From: Alphaproteobacteria bacterium
GTDB taxonomy: Bacteria; Pseudomonadota; Alphaproteobacteria; Rs-D84
DNA length: 37,651 nucleotides
NCBI GenBank assembly: GCA_017436325.1
Contig: JAFSDI010000035.1
Location: 1-37,651 of the forward strand
Reading direction: 5' to 3'
Shown: one piece after another, positions 6,284-13,921 of the stretch
Numbering within the stretch: the stretch's first letter is position 1
How the letters are laid out: each line of letters begins with the position of its first letter
Program-made: the position numbers and the translations under genes
The notes under the pieces: generated by a model
Database searches by the model: none
The model's input: only the letters and a program-made list of their open reading frames with translations
Told to the model about the DNA's origin: nothing

Positions 6284-8800
6284 TTACCTACCAACAATGT
6301 TTGATAAGGCCTGAATAAGTTTCGCTTTTTCTTGGCTGCCATCGGTTCTAAAGCGAATAAGCGGGATGTTATAGGTGGCAAAAATACTGTCTTTCATTCT
6401 ATCGCGTTCATATTGTTTGGTGTTTTCGTGGTGGTATTTGGTGCCGTCAACCTCTATCCCTAATACAGGCTTTTTAGTAACGCGATCAAATATCAGAAAA
6501 TCGCAATGTGTCATGATATTGTTTGCATAACTGTATTCTTCGTTGGTTAGTTTTGATAAATCGTTGAAAATTGATTTTAAAGGTACGTGCAACGCAACAT
6601 CAAAGATATTAAATTGTTCTGTTTTTAATACTTCTGTAATTAAATCGTACATAGCATTTTCGCTGTCAAATTCTGAAACACTGGACTTTATCATTTGTCT
6701 GCGTTTTTCTGCATAGCACTTGTATAAACAATCAAAGACTGAACTTATATCACTTTGCACAACGGTCAGGTTATTATAGTTAATATAGTCAATCAGGGCG
6801 CCAATATTTGTGTCTTTTTCTTCTTCGTTACCATTGGTTACAACGATTAGTTGGTCTATGGCACGTGATATGGCCACGTTTAGTCGATTGGGCTGATCCG
6901 CAAATTCTGAAATTTGATTATCAACCATAGATAGAATGATTATGTTTTTCTCACGTCCTTGGAATTTATCAACCGTATCGGCCTGAACCTTTGTATCCTT
7001 GAATATGTTTTGCAGGGCGGTAACCTGATTCCTGTATGGTGTCACAATGCCCAGACTGTCATCGTTTACATTTAATTTTTGCTGCGGAATAATCTCGTCA
7101 ACAATAACGTCAATTTGTCTGTGGTTGGTATGGTTTCGGGCGTGATTGCCGATTTTCGTTTTATATACAACCAAGGGCGTACGGTCGGTATTTGGCCTGG
7201 ACAGGGATATAAGCTGCCCACCATAGAAGCGTTGGTTGCAAAATTCAATAATCTTTGGGTGACATCTATAGTGTTCCCGTAACATAACAGATGGTATATC
7301 TTTGAACAGTTTTGTCACGGTCGACAGCAAGCTGTGATTTTTATACCTGTAAACCTCTGGGATTTCAAATTTATCAAAAATCGCATCGGTTGTTTTTGCG
7401 TTTTCTGTGTCCACAACGTTGGGCAGTTGTTTTAAGTCGCCGACAATTACTGCGTTCTGTGCGCACCCCAATGCCAGCGCACCAGTAACTAAATCAACCT
7501 GGGATGCCTCGTCAATTATCACATAGTCAAAAATCCCATCAAATAGGCAATTTGAAAGGGAATATGTCGTACTAAGAATTACGGGGTATGATTTCAGAAA
7601 ATCTTTATCGGCCGGATTTGTGGCCCGTTCCAACTTTTTGTATTTTTTTGCCAGATTATCTTTGACCAACTGCATTGACCAGTCAGTATATTGTTTGATT
7701 TTTTCTGAAAAATTAAATTTTGCAAGTTTCTTTTCTGACTGCTCGATGTCTTGGGACAGGGTTGCTATACGCTTTGTATACCAAGCCTGTTGACAGGTTT
7801 TTATCACCGTTTCAACATCGCTGTGAAAGAATTGTTTATCCTTTATCTTGTATCTATAACGAAATATTATACGTTCAATCAGGTTTGGGCGGCGATTGCG
7901 CTGGGCAAAACTCTCGTATGCCAGCCAAAGCCGCATCGCCTTGTCATCACTCAGGTGACTGATATTGGATTCATTTATATCTGGATTTTGCACACGAAAG
8001 TGCTGGTATTCGGTGTTCAGCGCATCAAATTCTTGTTTGTTTTTCGCCGTTCTGTTTTGTTCGGCCAGCATGGTCAGCAGTTTTTCATGCAGTGTTTTGA
8101 TTTTCTTTATGGTGGATTTTGCCCATTTGTTGCTTATATGCCAATCAGACATATCTGGTAATTTGTGATCTGTTTGGTTAAATGCGGCAATGTTTGAACT
8201 GCTGCCCAGAAAAGCCGCCATAAATCCCAAATCATATTTTTGCAGTTTTTCCAGCACATTGGCGGTCGCAGAATTGTTTGCAGAAACCACGGCAACTGTT
8301 TTCCCCGCCATTACAATATTTGCTATGATATTCAGTATAGTTTGCGTTTTTCCGGTCCCCGGCGGTCCTTCAATAATAGACAGCTGGTTGGTCATGGCAT
8401 TATCAACGGCCTGTTGTTGGCTAATATTAAATCCAAAGGGGTACAATGGCGTATCTGATATCTTGCTGTTATTGTCCCTGTATTCACCAGATAAAAAGTC
8501 ATATAAAACGGTTTCTTTGGATTTTTCGTTAATGCGATTAAGGTTTTTAAGCAAAATATTCTGACCATAATCGTTGTTCAAACCTACGGAATCCGCAATC
8601 GAACGCAAGTATGAAAATACTTTTTTTGCTCTTTGCTCATCCTGTTTTATTGGTTCTAATCTAATACTACTTCTGCTGTAAGAGTATGACCGACCGTTTT
8701 TAAACATGACATTTATTTTATTGCCATCGGGTTCTATCAGCAGAATATCTTTGGTCAGATCTTCGCCTTTAATAAAAATCTTATGTGTTTTTGTATCCAT
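6284..8800 (-). CDS. SF1 DNA/RNA helicase with C-terminal DUF2726-like nuclease domain
   Basis: The 838-aa protein has a full superfamily-1 (Upf1/Dna2-like) motor. Walker A GPPGTGKT is at residues 145-152, followed by Walker B VIIDEASQVD, motif III VGDLKQLPN, motif IV-like LREHYRCHP, motif V VDKFQGREK and motif VI LNVAISRA. A long charged helical insert lies between Walker A and B. The last 150 residues carry a PD-(D/E)XK-like core (HCDFLIFDRVTKKPVLGIEVDG, then YHH and IPLIRFRTD) typical of DUF2726. Such helicase-nuclease fusions are frequent in defence islands, but I cannot match it to one named system. No Shine-Dalgarno sequence is visible. It is a single gene without an obvious partner. 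Confidence 0.88.
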   Translation of the reverse strand: MDTKTHKIFIKGEDLTKDILLIEPDGNKINVMFKNGRSYSYSRSSIRLEPIKQDEQRAKKVFSYLRSIADSVGLNNDYGQNILLKNLNRINEKSKETVLYDFLSGEYRDNNSKISDTPLYPFGFNISQQQAVDNAMTNQLSIIEGPPGTGKTQTILNIIANIVMAGKTVAVVSANNSATANVLEKLQKYDLGFMAAFLGSSSNIAAFNQTDHKLPDMSDWHISNKWAKSTIKKIKTLHEKLLTMLAEQNRTAKNKQEFDALNTEYQHFRVQNPDINESNISHLSDDKAMRLWLAYESFAQRNRRPNLIERIIFRYRYKIKDKQFFHSDVETVIKTCQQAWYTKRIATLSQDIEQSEKKLAKFNFSEKIKQYTDWSMQLVKDNLAKKYKKLERATNPADKDFLKSYPVILSTTYSLSNCLFDGIFDYVIIDEASQVDLVTGALALGCAQNAVIVGDLKQLPNVVDTENAKTTDAIFDKFEIPEVYRYKNHSLLSTVTKLFKDIPSVMLREHYRCHPKIIEFCNQRFYGGQLISLSRPNTDRTPLVVYKTKIGNHARNHTNHRQIDVIVDEIIPQQKLNVNDDSLGIVTPYRNQVTALQNIFKDTKVQADTVDKFQGREKNIIILSMVDNQISEFADQPNRLNVAISRAIDQLIVVTNGNEEEKDTNIGALIDYINYNNLTVVQSDISSVFDCLYKCYAEKRRQMIKSSVSEFDSENAMYDLITEVLKTEQFNIFDVALHVPLKSIFNDLSKLTNEEYSYANNIMTHCDFLIFDRVTKKPVLGIEVDGTKYHHENTKQYERDRMKDSIFATYNIPLIRFRTDGSQEKAKLIQALSNIVGR

Positions 8801-8848
8801 GTTATATAGGAAAATATATCAAAATATACATGGGATTATCAATATATT

Positions 8849-9054
8849 TTAGGGGTGTTGATTCTCCAACCATATTACAATCTCCAACAAATCGTCAGGG
8901 ATATGGTTTTTTGCTTGATTAATTAGTTTTGTTGGGCTGTCAAGATGAATCCGAAATCCCAGATTTCCAATAGTTTCAGACAGTTAATTTGTTTGCCTGC
9001 ATCACACACCGCCTCACATAGCATTTTACACAGTTTTATTCTGTTTGTACGCAT
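8849..9054 (-). pseudogene. Small frameshifted gene containing repeat copy 1
   Basis: On the reverse strand ATG at 9054 opens MRTNRIKLCKMLCEAVCDAG and continues to GKQIN. About one base appears lost near 8982, after which another frame continues protein-like sequence (NLGFRIHLDSPTKLINQ, then IPDDLLEIVIWLENQHP) to a TAA at 8851-8849. Together this gives about 68 residues. I do not recognise the family. It is divergent from the radical SAM gene and shares its first half with the other two repeat copies. A sequencing error instead of a true frameshift cannot be excluded. Confidence 0.5.
8999..9046. repeat. 48-bp dispersed repeat, copy 1
   Basis: It begins GCATCACACACCGCCTCACA and continues TAGCATTTT, ending ATTCTGTTT. 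It matches copy 2 over the full 48 bp with a few changes and copy 3 over the first 35 bp. On the reverse strand all copies encode the peptide KML(C/Y)EA(V/M)CDA. It lies 141 bases before the radical SAM start codon, inside the small frameshifted gene. Confidence 0.85.
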
Positions 9055-9100
9055 CGTTATAGTTATTTAATGCGCCCAAGGGGCTGAGGTACAAAATCTA

Positions 9101-9129
9101 TTGACAAAAGTAAGGTTGGTACATATAAT
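9101..9129 (+). promoter_or_regulatory. Promoter of the radical SAM gene
   Basis: A textbook match: TTGACA at 9101-9106, 17 bp, TATAAT at 9124-9129. The ATG is at 9140, so the leader is about 4 bases or fewer. The longest open frame would start with TTG at 9101, which is the -35 box itself; that start was therefore rejected. Confidence 0.8.
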
Positions 9130-9139
9130 AATATTTGTT

Positions 9140-10309
9140 ATGACAGATAAAGATGAAGTATTTGTAATACCCCAGAATAACGGTCGCGATAATCGCAGCT
9201 TTTCGCAACGTTTTCGTGAACGATTGGTATATCCATTTCAAAAAAAGCATTTTTATGCCCAATGGGAAAATGCGCCAATGGATATGCGTTTTCGTCTGAC
9301 GAACAAGTGCGACGAAAATTGTGCACGCTGTTTTGAGTGTTCTGGGCCAAATAATCCATTGAATACGGTTCCTGTGGATGATGTTATTTTTTATGGTAAT
9401 CAGCGTGACAGCAATTTTACTAATATCTATATGACCGGTGGTGAATGGTCGTTGATATATGATATTCATCCACACTATATGCGTCATATATTTGAAAAAC
9501 TTGATTTATCAAAGTCAGATGAATATATTTTACAAACGAATGCGCGTTGGATAAACGGCCCGCATCGTGATGAAATTTTAGACGATATTAAACATATTCA
9601 GTCAGCGATTGGAAAACATAACGGTATATTAAAATTGGATATGTCTGTCGACAGATATCGCAGTGGACATAGTATTGATTGTGTTCGTGATGTTATTTGC
9701 GCGGTGGCATCTGACCCACAGTTTAAGCATACTAAAATTCGCCTGATGTCGTGTGCGTTGGATGCTAAAATGTCCAACGAACGTGTCTTGATGCCAAATT
9801 TTTTTGCCGAACGTGGCATAGAATTAAAATTTGAAAATCGTTCATGGTTTAATCCGTATTTCCAGGTTTGCTATGCCAATAACACACGTATTGTAATTCA
9901 CGAAGAAGGCCCAACAATGCGTATTGGTCGTGCCAAGCAAAATAACATAGGCTATAAAATCTATTATCCGCAATTACAATGTGGTGGTTTGCAACCCGAA
10001 CACACATTGATGGAATTGTCATTGCGTGAAGACGGTATGATAAAATGGCATAACTGGTACGACTGGGATATAATGGTGCCGTATAAAGACGCAGATGGGC
10101 AATATAAATCGTTGCCACAAATTCGCGCTGAATTGGTCGATATGGTGTGGCCACGTCTGTTGCGCCATAATATAAAAAATACTGTTTTGAATTTATTGCC
10201 AGTATACGGTGTTATTCGTCAAATATATATCAACAAGCAAATACAAAAAACGTACGAAGAAAACAGAAGGCAATTTACACACGTTGCACGCGTAATCAAA
10301 GAACTGTAG
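9140..10309 (+). CDS. Radical SAM domain protein
   Basis: The 389-aa protein has the radical SAM cluster motif KCDENCARC (CX3CX2C) at about residues 57-65, which would hold a [4Fe-4S] cluster to cleave S-adenosylmethionine. A GGE-type segment (YMTGGEW) about 45 residues later fits the SAM-binding strand. The C-terminal half contains further cysteines (around FQVCYANN and LQCGGLQPE) but no clear SPASM pattern. The C-terminus is basic and helical. The substrate is unknown. The gene is a single transcription unit with its own leaderless promoter, framed by repeat copies 1 and 2. Confidence 0.82.
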   Translation: MTDKDEVFVIPQNNGRDNRSFSQRFRERLVYPFQKKHFYAQWENAPMDMRFRLTNKCDENCARCFECSGPNNPLNTVPVDDVIFYGNQRDSNFTNIYMTGGEWSLIYDIHPHYMRHIFEKLDLSKSDEYILQTNARWINGPHRDEILDDIKHIQSAIGKHNGILKLDMSVDRYRSGHSIDCVRDVICAVASDPQFKHTKIRLMSCALDAKMSNERVLMPNFFAERGIELKFENRSWFNPYFQVCYANNTRIVIHEEGPTMRIGRAKQNNIGYKIYYPQLQCGGLQPEHTLMELSLREDGMIKWHNWYDWDIMVPYKDADGQYKSLPQIRAELVDMVWPRLLRHNIKNTVLNLLPVYGVIRQIYINKQIQKTYEENRRQFTHVARVIKEL

Positions 10310-10317
10310 TTATTCGT

Positions 10318-10365
10318 GCATCACACACCGCCTCACATAGCATTTTGGCAAGTCTAATTCTGTTT
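10318..10365. repeat. 48-bp dispersed repeat, copy 2
   Basis: GCATCACACACCGCCTCACA followed by TAGCATTTTGGCAAG and ending ATTCTGTTT. It starts 8 bases after the radical SAM stop codon and 146 bases before the HNH start codon, almost the same distance as copy 1 from its gene. On the reverse strand it encodes NRIRLAKMLCEAVCDA, but the frame has no good start and ends soon after. Confidence 0.85.
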
Positions 10366-10424
10366 AAATCTATTTTTCTAGTAATCTAAAGCCAAAAAGG
10401 GAAACCAAATATTTTATAAACGTG

Positions 10425-10453
10425 TTGACAAAAGAAAAACAGGTGTATATAGT
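10425..10453 (+). promoter_or_regulatory. Promoter of the HNH gene
   Basis: TTGACA at 10425-10430, 17 bp, TATAGT at 10448-10453, with the ATG 10 bases later at 10464. Spacing and wording (TTGACAAAAG at the start, TTTGTTATG at the end) parallel the radical SAM promoter, as if the two upstream regions were copies of each other. Confidence 0.75.
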
Positions 10454-10463
10454 AAGGTTTGTT

Positions 10464-11654
10464 ATGGCTCAAAGACAAAATTGTATTTATTGTAATCAAG
10501 AAATCGCGACACGCAGTAAGGAACATGTTATTCAAAATGCGTTGGGTGGATTGTATGAATCAGAAGACATTTGCTGTCCCGAATGTAATAATTTTATCAG
10601 CCGGCATATTGATGCGCCTTTTACTAAAATATTTAATCCGATAATTAGCAGAATAGACGATTTTTCAAAAACCAATCACACAAAGTCCATGCCGCCATGT
10701 ACAGGCACAGTTGTGTATAATGGCAAATCTTATAATGCCAATATAAAAGCGGGCAAGGTCGTGTCTTGCCCAGAATTAAGTCGCGAATTGCGTTGCGATA
10801 TATCAAAACTGCCGCTGCAAATTGTCAGTTATAATTTTGATTTAAAAAATTCTGCTTTCCAAACAGGGATTGCAAAAATCGCATTTAATTATGCGATAGC
10901 ACAAAATGTTGATTTTAAATATTTAGAACCTGGTTTGGTTGTAAATAAATCTGGCAATACAGTAAACAGTATAGAGTATAACTATAACATTATCCCGTTT
11001 TATCCATTAAATCCTGTTGACGTTAGTGTGGAACTGGATGGCGGTGCAACGGAACTCTTTCACAATATGATACTGTTTTCACAGCATAATGAGTTGTGGT
11101 GTTATGTCGATTTGTTTAATACTTTTCAGTATTATGTTCTGTTATCAGATAATCTTCCCGAAGATAAAAAAATATATGCAAATTACACGCAAACACTACA
11201 GAAAATTAATCACTCAGCACCTGTATTGCATAGTTTATATGATCCAAAAACAATAATGATTTATGCCCAGCAATATGGGGTTGAACCATGTATGGATCCA
11301 ACAGAATTTTCAAGGCGTGTAAATAATGCAGTTGCACGAAAATCGCAAAAAATATCTATGTCAAAAATATATTCTCCACGAATAGAGCGTATCCCAGTTG
11401 CACACTATATGTCTCGTATGGCGCAAAATTCGGAACATATGTATTTGTTCTATAATGCAATTCAGATGTATTATGCTGATGACGAATTTCAAGAAAAGAA
11501 TTTCAGAATACTGACCCCAAGATTGGACGGCGACACAGGTTTTTACCCGCATGAAGCATATAACATATGTTCCCGCAATCCGAAAATTCTAGAAGAATAT
11601 ACATATGCAAAATTTAATAAATTAAATCGATTCTTGTGCGGGTTCAGTCGTTAA
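10464..11654 (+). CDS. HNH_5-type endonuclease-like protein
   Basis: The 396-aa protein begins with CIYCNQEI, then KEHVIQNALGG at about residues 23-33 and CCPECNNF at about 43-50. This is the CxxC-(E)H-(N)ALGG-CxxCN layout of the HNH_5 zinc-finger nuclease family. The remaining 330 residues match nothing I recognise and may be a sensor or effector-specific domain. HNH_5 proteins are common in accessory and defence loci, but nuclease activity here is inference. The start at 10464 is chosen because the longer frame begins inside the promoter. Confidence 0.75.
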   Translation: MAQRQNCIYCNQEIATRSKEHVIQNALGGLYESEDICCPECNNFISRHIDAPFTKIFNPIISRIDDFSKTNHTKSMPPCTGTVVYNGKSYNANIKAGKVVSCPELSRELRCDISKLPLQIVSYNFDLKNSAFQTGIAKIAFNYAIAQNVDFKYLEPGLVVNKSGNTVNSIEYNYNIIPFYPLNPVDVSVELDGGATELFHNMILFSQHNELWCYVDLFNTFQYYVLLSDNLPEDKKIYANYTQTLQKINHSAPVLHSLYDPKTIMIYAQQYGVEPCMDPTEFSRRVNNAVARKSQKISMSKIYSPRIERIPVAHYMSRMAQNSEHMYLFYNAIQMYYADDEFQEKNFRILTPRLDGDTGFYPHEAYNICSRNPKILEEYTYAKFNKLNRFLCGFSR

Positions 11655-11677
11655 ATCATAGTTGTTATAGAATACAA

Positions 11678-11699
11678 AAACGCACCGTTTGGTGCGTTT
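11678..11699. terminator. Bidirectional terminator after the HNH gene
   Basis: AAACGCACC, loop GTTT and GGTGCGTTT form a 9-bp stem with T on both sides, serving the HNH gene and possibly the convergent small gene. It is nearly identical to the tRNA-Thr terminator at 12284-12305, with only the loop changed. Confidence 0.8.
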
Positions 11700-11722
11700 T
11701 CAGACATTTGATTACTCAGCCC

Positions 11723-11770
11723 GCATCACACATCGCCTCATATAGCATTTTGGCAAGTTGTTTACACATT
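11723..11770. repeat. 48-bp dispersed repeat, copy 3 (first 35 bp conserved)
   Basis: GCATCACACATCGCCTCATA followed by TAGCATTTTGGCAAG. The last 13 bases diverge from copies 1 and 2. It lies directly downstream of the 134-aa gene on the reverse strand, where a tiny frame reads MCKQLAKMLYEAMCDAG and stops. Confidence 0.75.
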
Positions 11771-11781
11771 GTAGTTGTTTT

Positions 11782-12186
11782 TTATCTTGAATGCCCAACA
11801 ATTTCAAACCATTGTGAATCCAGTTCTTTATTACCTGTTATTTTCGGTTCTATGATTACCCACGAGCACCAATTATCAAACAGTTTTTTTGCCATTTCTG
11901 TATGTTCTGGCGCTATATGTAATTCACCAACATGTGGATCTAGGTTTTTGTAATGTGTATAAAAACGCATCCCTAATAATTCTAACAGCTCGCACAACGA
12001 GGCACGTTGCTGTATAGACGAGAATTTAAAGCCGGCAACTTTTTTATTTTCTGGGCTAATTAAATTAGAAGAAAAATAAGCATCGTCATTACCCGATTGT
12101 TTTGCGATATTATTCAGTTGCGATATAACTTGACCATAGGTAATAACCTGTTTGGTGCCACGATTAAATGTTTCTTTTTTGTTCAT
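11782..12186 (-). CDS. Hypothetical protein, 134 aa
   Basis: Not recognised. ATG at 12186 is preceded by AAGGAG at good spacing. The protein is soluble and mixed alpha/beta, with a basic N-terminus, a central QQRASLCELLELLGMRF segment and a tryptophan pair near the end (NWCSWVIIEP, SQWFEIV). It is convergent with the HNH gene and sits between two near-identical terminators, next to repeat copy 3. It probably belongs to the accessory block. There is no evidence for a function. Confidence 0.7.
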   Translation of the reverse strand: MNKKETFNRGTKQVITYGQVISQLNNIAKQSGNDDAYFSSNLISPENKKVAGFKFSSIQQRASLCELLELLGMRFYTHYKNLDPHVGELHIAPEHTEMAKKLFDNWCSWVIIEPKITGNKELDSQWFEIVGHSR

Positions 12187-12280
12187 TGTATTAACTCCTT
12201 ATTATCCTTTATTTCCCACAGATTATACCACATTGCATCACGGTTTGCATCATTATTTTTGGCTGGGGGATGGGAGAAAC

Positions 12281-12305
12281 AAAAAACGCACCAAATGGTG
12301 CGTTT
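12281..12305 (-). terminator. Terminator of tRNA-Thr
   Basis: On the reverse strand AAACGCACC, loop ATTT and GGTGCGTTT are followed by a run of T (complement of 12281-12286). It lies 7 bases past the tRNA 3' end. Confidence 0.8.
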
Positions 12306-12311
12306 CTAAAC

Positions 12312-12387
12312 TGGTGCCGGTTGTCGGACTTGAACCAACGACCTACTGATTACAAATCAGCCGCTCTACCAGCTGAGCTAAACCGGC
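12312..12387 (-). tRNA. tRNA-Thr (TGT anticodon)
   Basis: The reverse strand folds as a complete 76-base tRNA including the encoded CCA. The acceptor GCCGGTT pairs with AACCGGC; the D arm contains TAGCTCAGCTGGTAGAG; the anticodon stem is GCTGA/TCAGT with loop TTTGTAA, giving anticodon TGT; the T arm contains GGTTCAAGTCC. It has its own promoter and terminator. Confidence 0.96.
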
Positions 12388-12398
12388 AATGCTCCACA

Positions 12399-12426
12399 AT
12401 TATACATATATGAAAACTAAACGCAA
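12399..12426 (-). promoter_or_regulatory. Promoter of tRNA-Thr
   Basis: On the reverse strand TTGCGT, 16 bp and TATAAT end 11 bases before the tRNA 5' end. Confidence 0.65.
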
Positions 12427-12528
12427 GTAAAAAAATCATATTTTGTGATTTGTATGATGTTTTGTGTATAATACTTAATTTTCTTAGTGAAGTTGATATG
12501 TTTACAGCTAACAGACAAAGGAGTACGA

Positions 12529-12618
12529 ATGTTATTCTTAAACAAGCAAATAAAAAATAGAAAGTCGTCAGATTTATATGCTGTTTATAAAATCAGACGT
12601 TATATAATCTGTTTTTGA
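12529..12618 (+). CDS. Possible small protein, 29 aa
   Basis: A short frame starting MLFLNKQIKNRKSSDLY follows an excellent ribosome site (AAAGGAG at 12517-12523, 5-base spacing) and a TATAAT at 12467-12472. The peptide is strongly basic, ending RRYIICF. Its 3' part overlaps the end of the opposite-strand 412-aa gene by 45 bases. A second overlapping frame starts at 12498 (20 aa). It could be a leader or toxin-like peptide; only the ribosome site argues for it. Confidence 0.35.
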   Translation: MLFLNKQIKNRKSSDLYAVYKIRRYIICF

Positions 12619-13812
12619 TTTAATTACCCCCAGAAAAGCACTTAACGGTTTGCCTTGTGATGGCAGTTTTAGCCAACCTGCTGGATGTTTTTCAAATTTT
12701 TTTGTCATTGTATTATATGAAATTAGTATTCCGCGAACATCGTATGCACAGTCCTGACAATTGTTTTTGGGCAGAATTGTTGGATTTTTTACAAAATACG
12801 AGGATTTTTCATATGGTACGGTCAAGACAAATGCAACTGCGGCCAGCTTTCGTCCCACATAGAATGGGGAAGATTCGATAATTTTTTTTATTTCACCATA
12901 ATCGTCAGAAAATTCACTTCTGTGATTATAGAAGTATATACCATTGAAATTATGTGAATCCACACCTAAAATTTCGCCTGCCAATTCTGATGTTAAATCT
13001 TGGAATTTAAAACACGGTTGCCCAGTGGTTGCTTTGGAATGTTTTTGTTTAGATATTTTTTTTGTTTGTAATGTTGGTAACATATTTTGTTCTGGTATTT
13101 TTTTTATTGGCGCAGTATATATGACATTCGATGTTTTATCTTTATAAACACCGGAACTGATTTCAGGAACTGAATTTATAAGTTTCCAAACAGCGCTAAA
13201 ATAGTTTTGTGGAAATTCCAACATAAAATCAAAACCATTTTTCACAATGTGTCGTTTTGTTTTATCATACTTAATAGTGCCAAATGTTATTTTATCCAAC
13301 AGATTGTTACTGCATATGCTGCGAAACAGATTATATGCATTTTGTGTCATATAGATATTACTTTTTTCTTGGTATTTGCTTGGTTTTTTTCGCATATCAT
13401 AAGTCAGGATTGATTTAGGTTGCTTAATTATATTAGGCTGATTATTTGGTGTGATTTCAACAACTGGTTCTTTAAGTTTTAACTTTTGATTTTCATTATG
13501 TGGTTCTGCTGTAGTAATAGCAGATTGTGTTTGTTCTTTTTCAGCTTCTTCAAAGAATACCCCTGCACAAATTTCAGGATTAGCATTTATAAAGTTCCAG
13601 ATGGCCACAGCATTATTTTTAGGAACCTCTAACATAAACTTGAACCCAAGATGCGCGATAGTTTGTTTTTCGTATGTGGATTTAAGCTCACTATATCTGA
13701 TATCAGACAAGGTTAATTTTTTAAACAGTCGGTCATCACACTTTGCGCGAAACAGATTATATGCATTTTGTGTCATATAGATTTCGATTTTGGGTTTATC
13801 ATAGTCTATCAT
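12574..13812 (-). CDS. Hypothetical protein with an internal domain duplication, 412 aa
   Basis: Not recognised, but its layout is clear. A unit of about 75-80 residues starting IYMTQNAYNLFR occurs twice, at about residues 10-90 and 152-222. Both copies share a central basic stretch, a GF(K/D)FMLE(V/F)P strand, an A(I/V)W(N/K)(F/L)IN helix and PEI(C/S)(A/S)GV. A low-complexity polar linker separates them. A third, different domain of about 140 residues (from about 272) has aromatic strands such as GIYFYNH and PFYVGRKLAAVAFVLTV. No signal peptide or membrane segment is seen. The duplicated unit could be a binding module. The gene may be lineage-specific. Confidence 0.75.
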   Translation of the reverse strand: MIDYDKPKIEIYMTQNAYNLFRAKCDDRLFKKLTLSDIRYSELKSTYEKQTIAHLGFKFMLEVPKNNAVAIWNFINANPEICAGVFFEEAEKEQTQSAITTAEPHNENQKLKLKEPVVEITPNNQPNIIKQPKSILTYDMRKKPSKYQEKSNIYMTQNAYNLFRSICSNNLLDKITFGTIKYDKTKRHIVKNGFDFMLEFPQNYFSAVWKLINSVPEISSGVYKDKTSNVIYTAPIKKIPEQNMLPTLQTKKISKQKHSKATTGQPCFKFQDLTSELAGEILGVDSHNFNGIYFYNHRSEFSDDYGEIKKIIESSPFYVGRKLAAVAFVLTVPYEKSSYFVKNPTILPKNNCQDCAYDVRGILISYNTMTKKFEKHPAGWLKLPSQGKPLSAFLGVIKSKTDYITSDFINSI

Positions 13813-13921
13813 TGTTGGGCCTTTGTAATTAGTGCATTTTTAACTTAGCACAAAATTGCTAATTTGCAAGAGTATAACAAAAATCCTTGCCTTTGAAAAT
13901 ATTTTGGGCAAAATATAGGTT

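Noticed and set aside
9101-9139. Upstream TTG start for the radical SAM gene
   Set aside because: That codon is part of the -35 box, so it cannot be in the mRNA from this promoter.
8999-11770. CRISPR-like array
   Set aside because: The three repeats are 1.3-1.4 kb apart with genes between them, not regular short spacers, and no cas genes are present.
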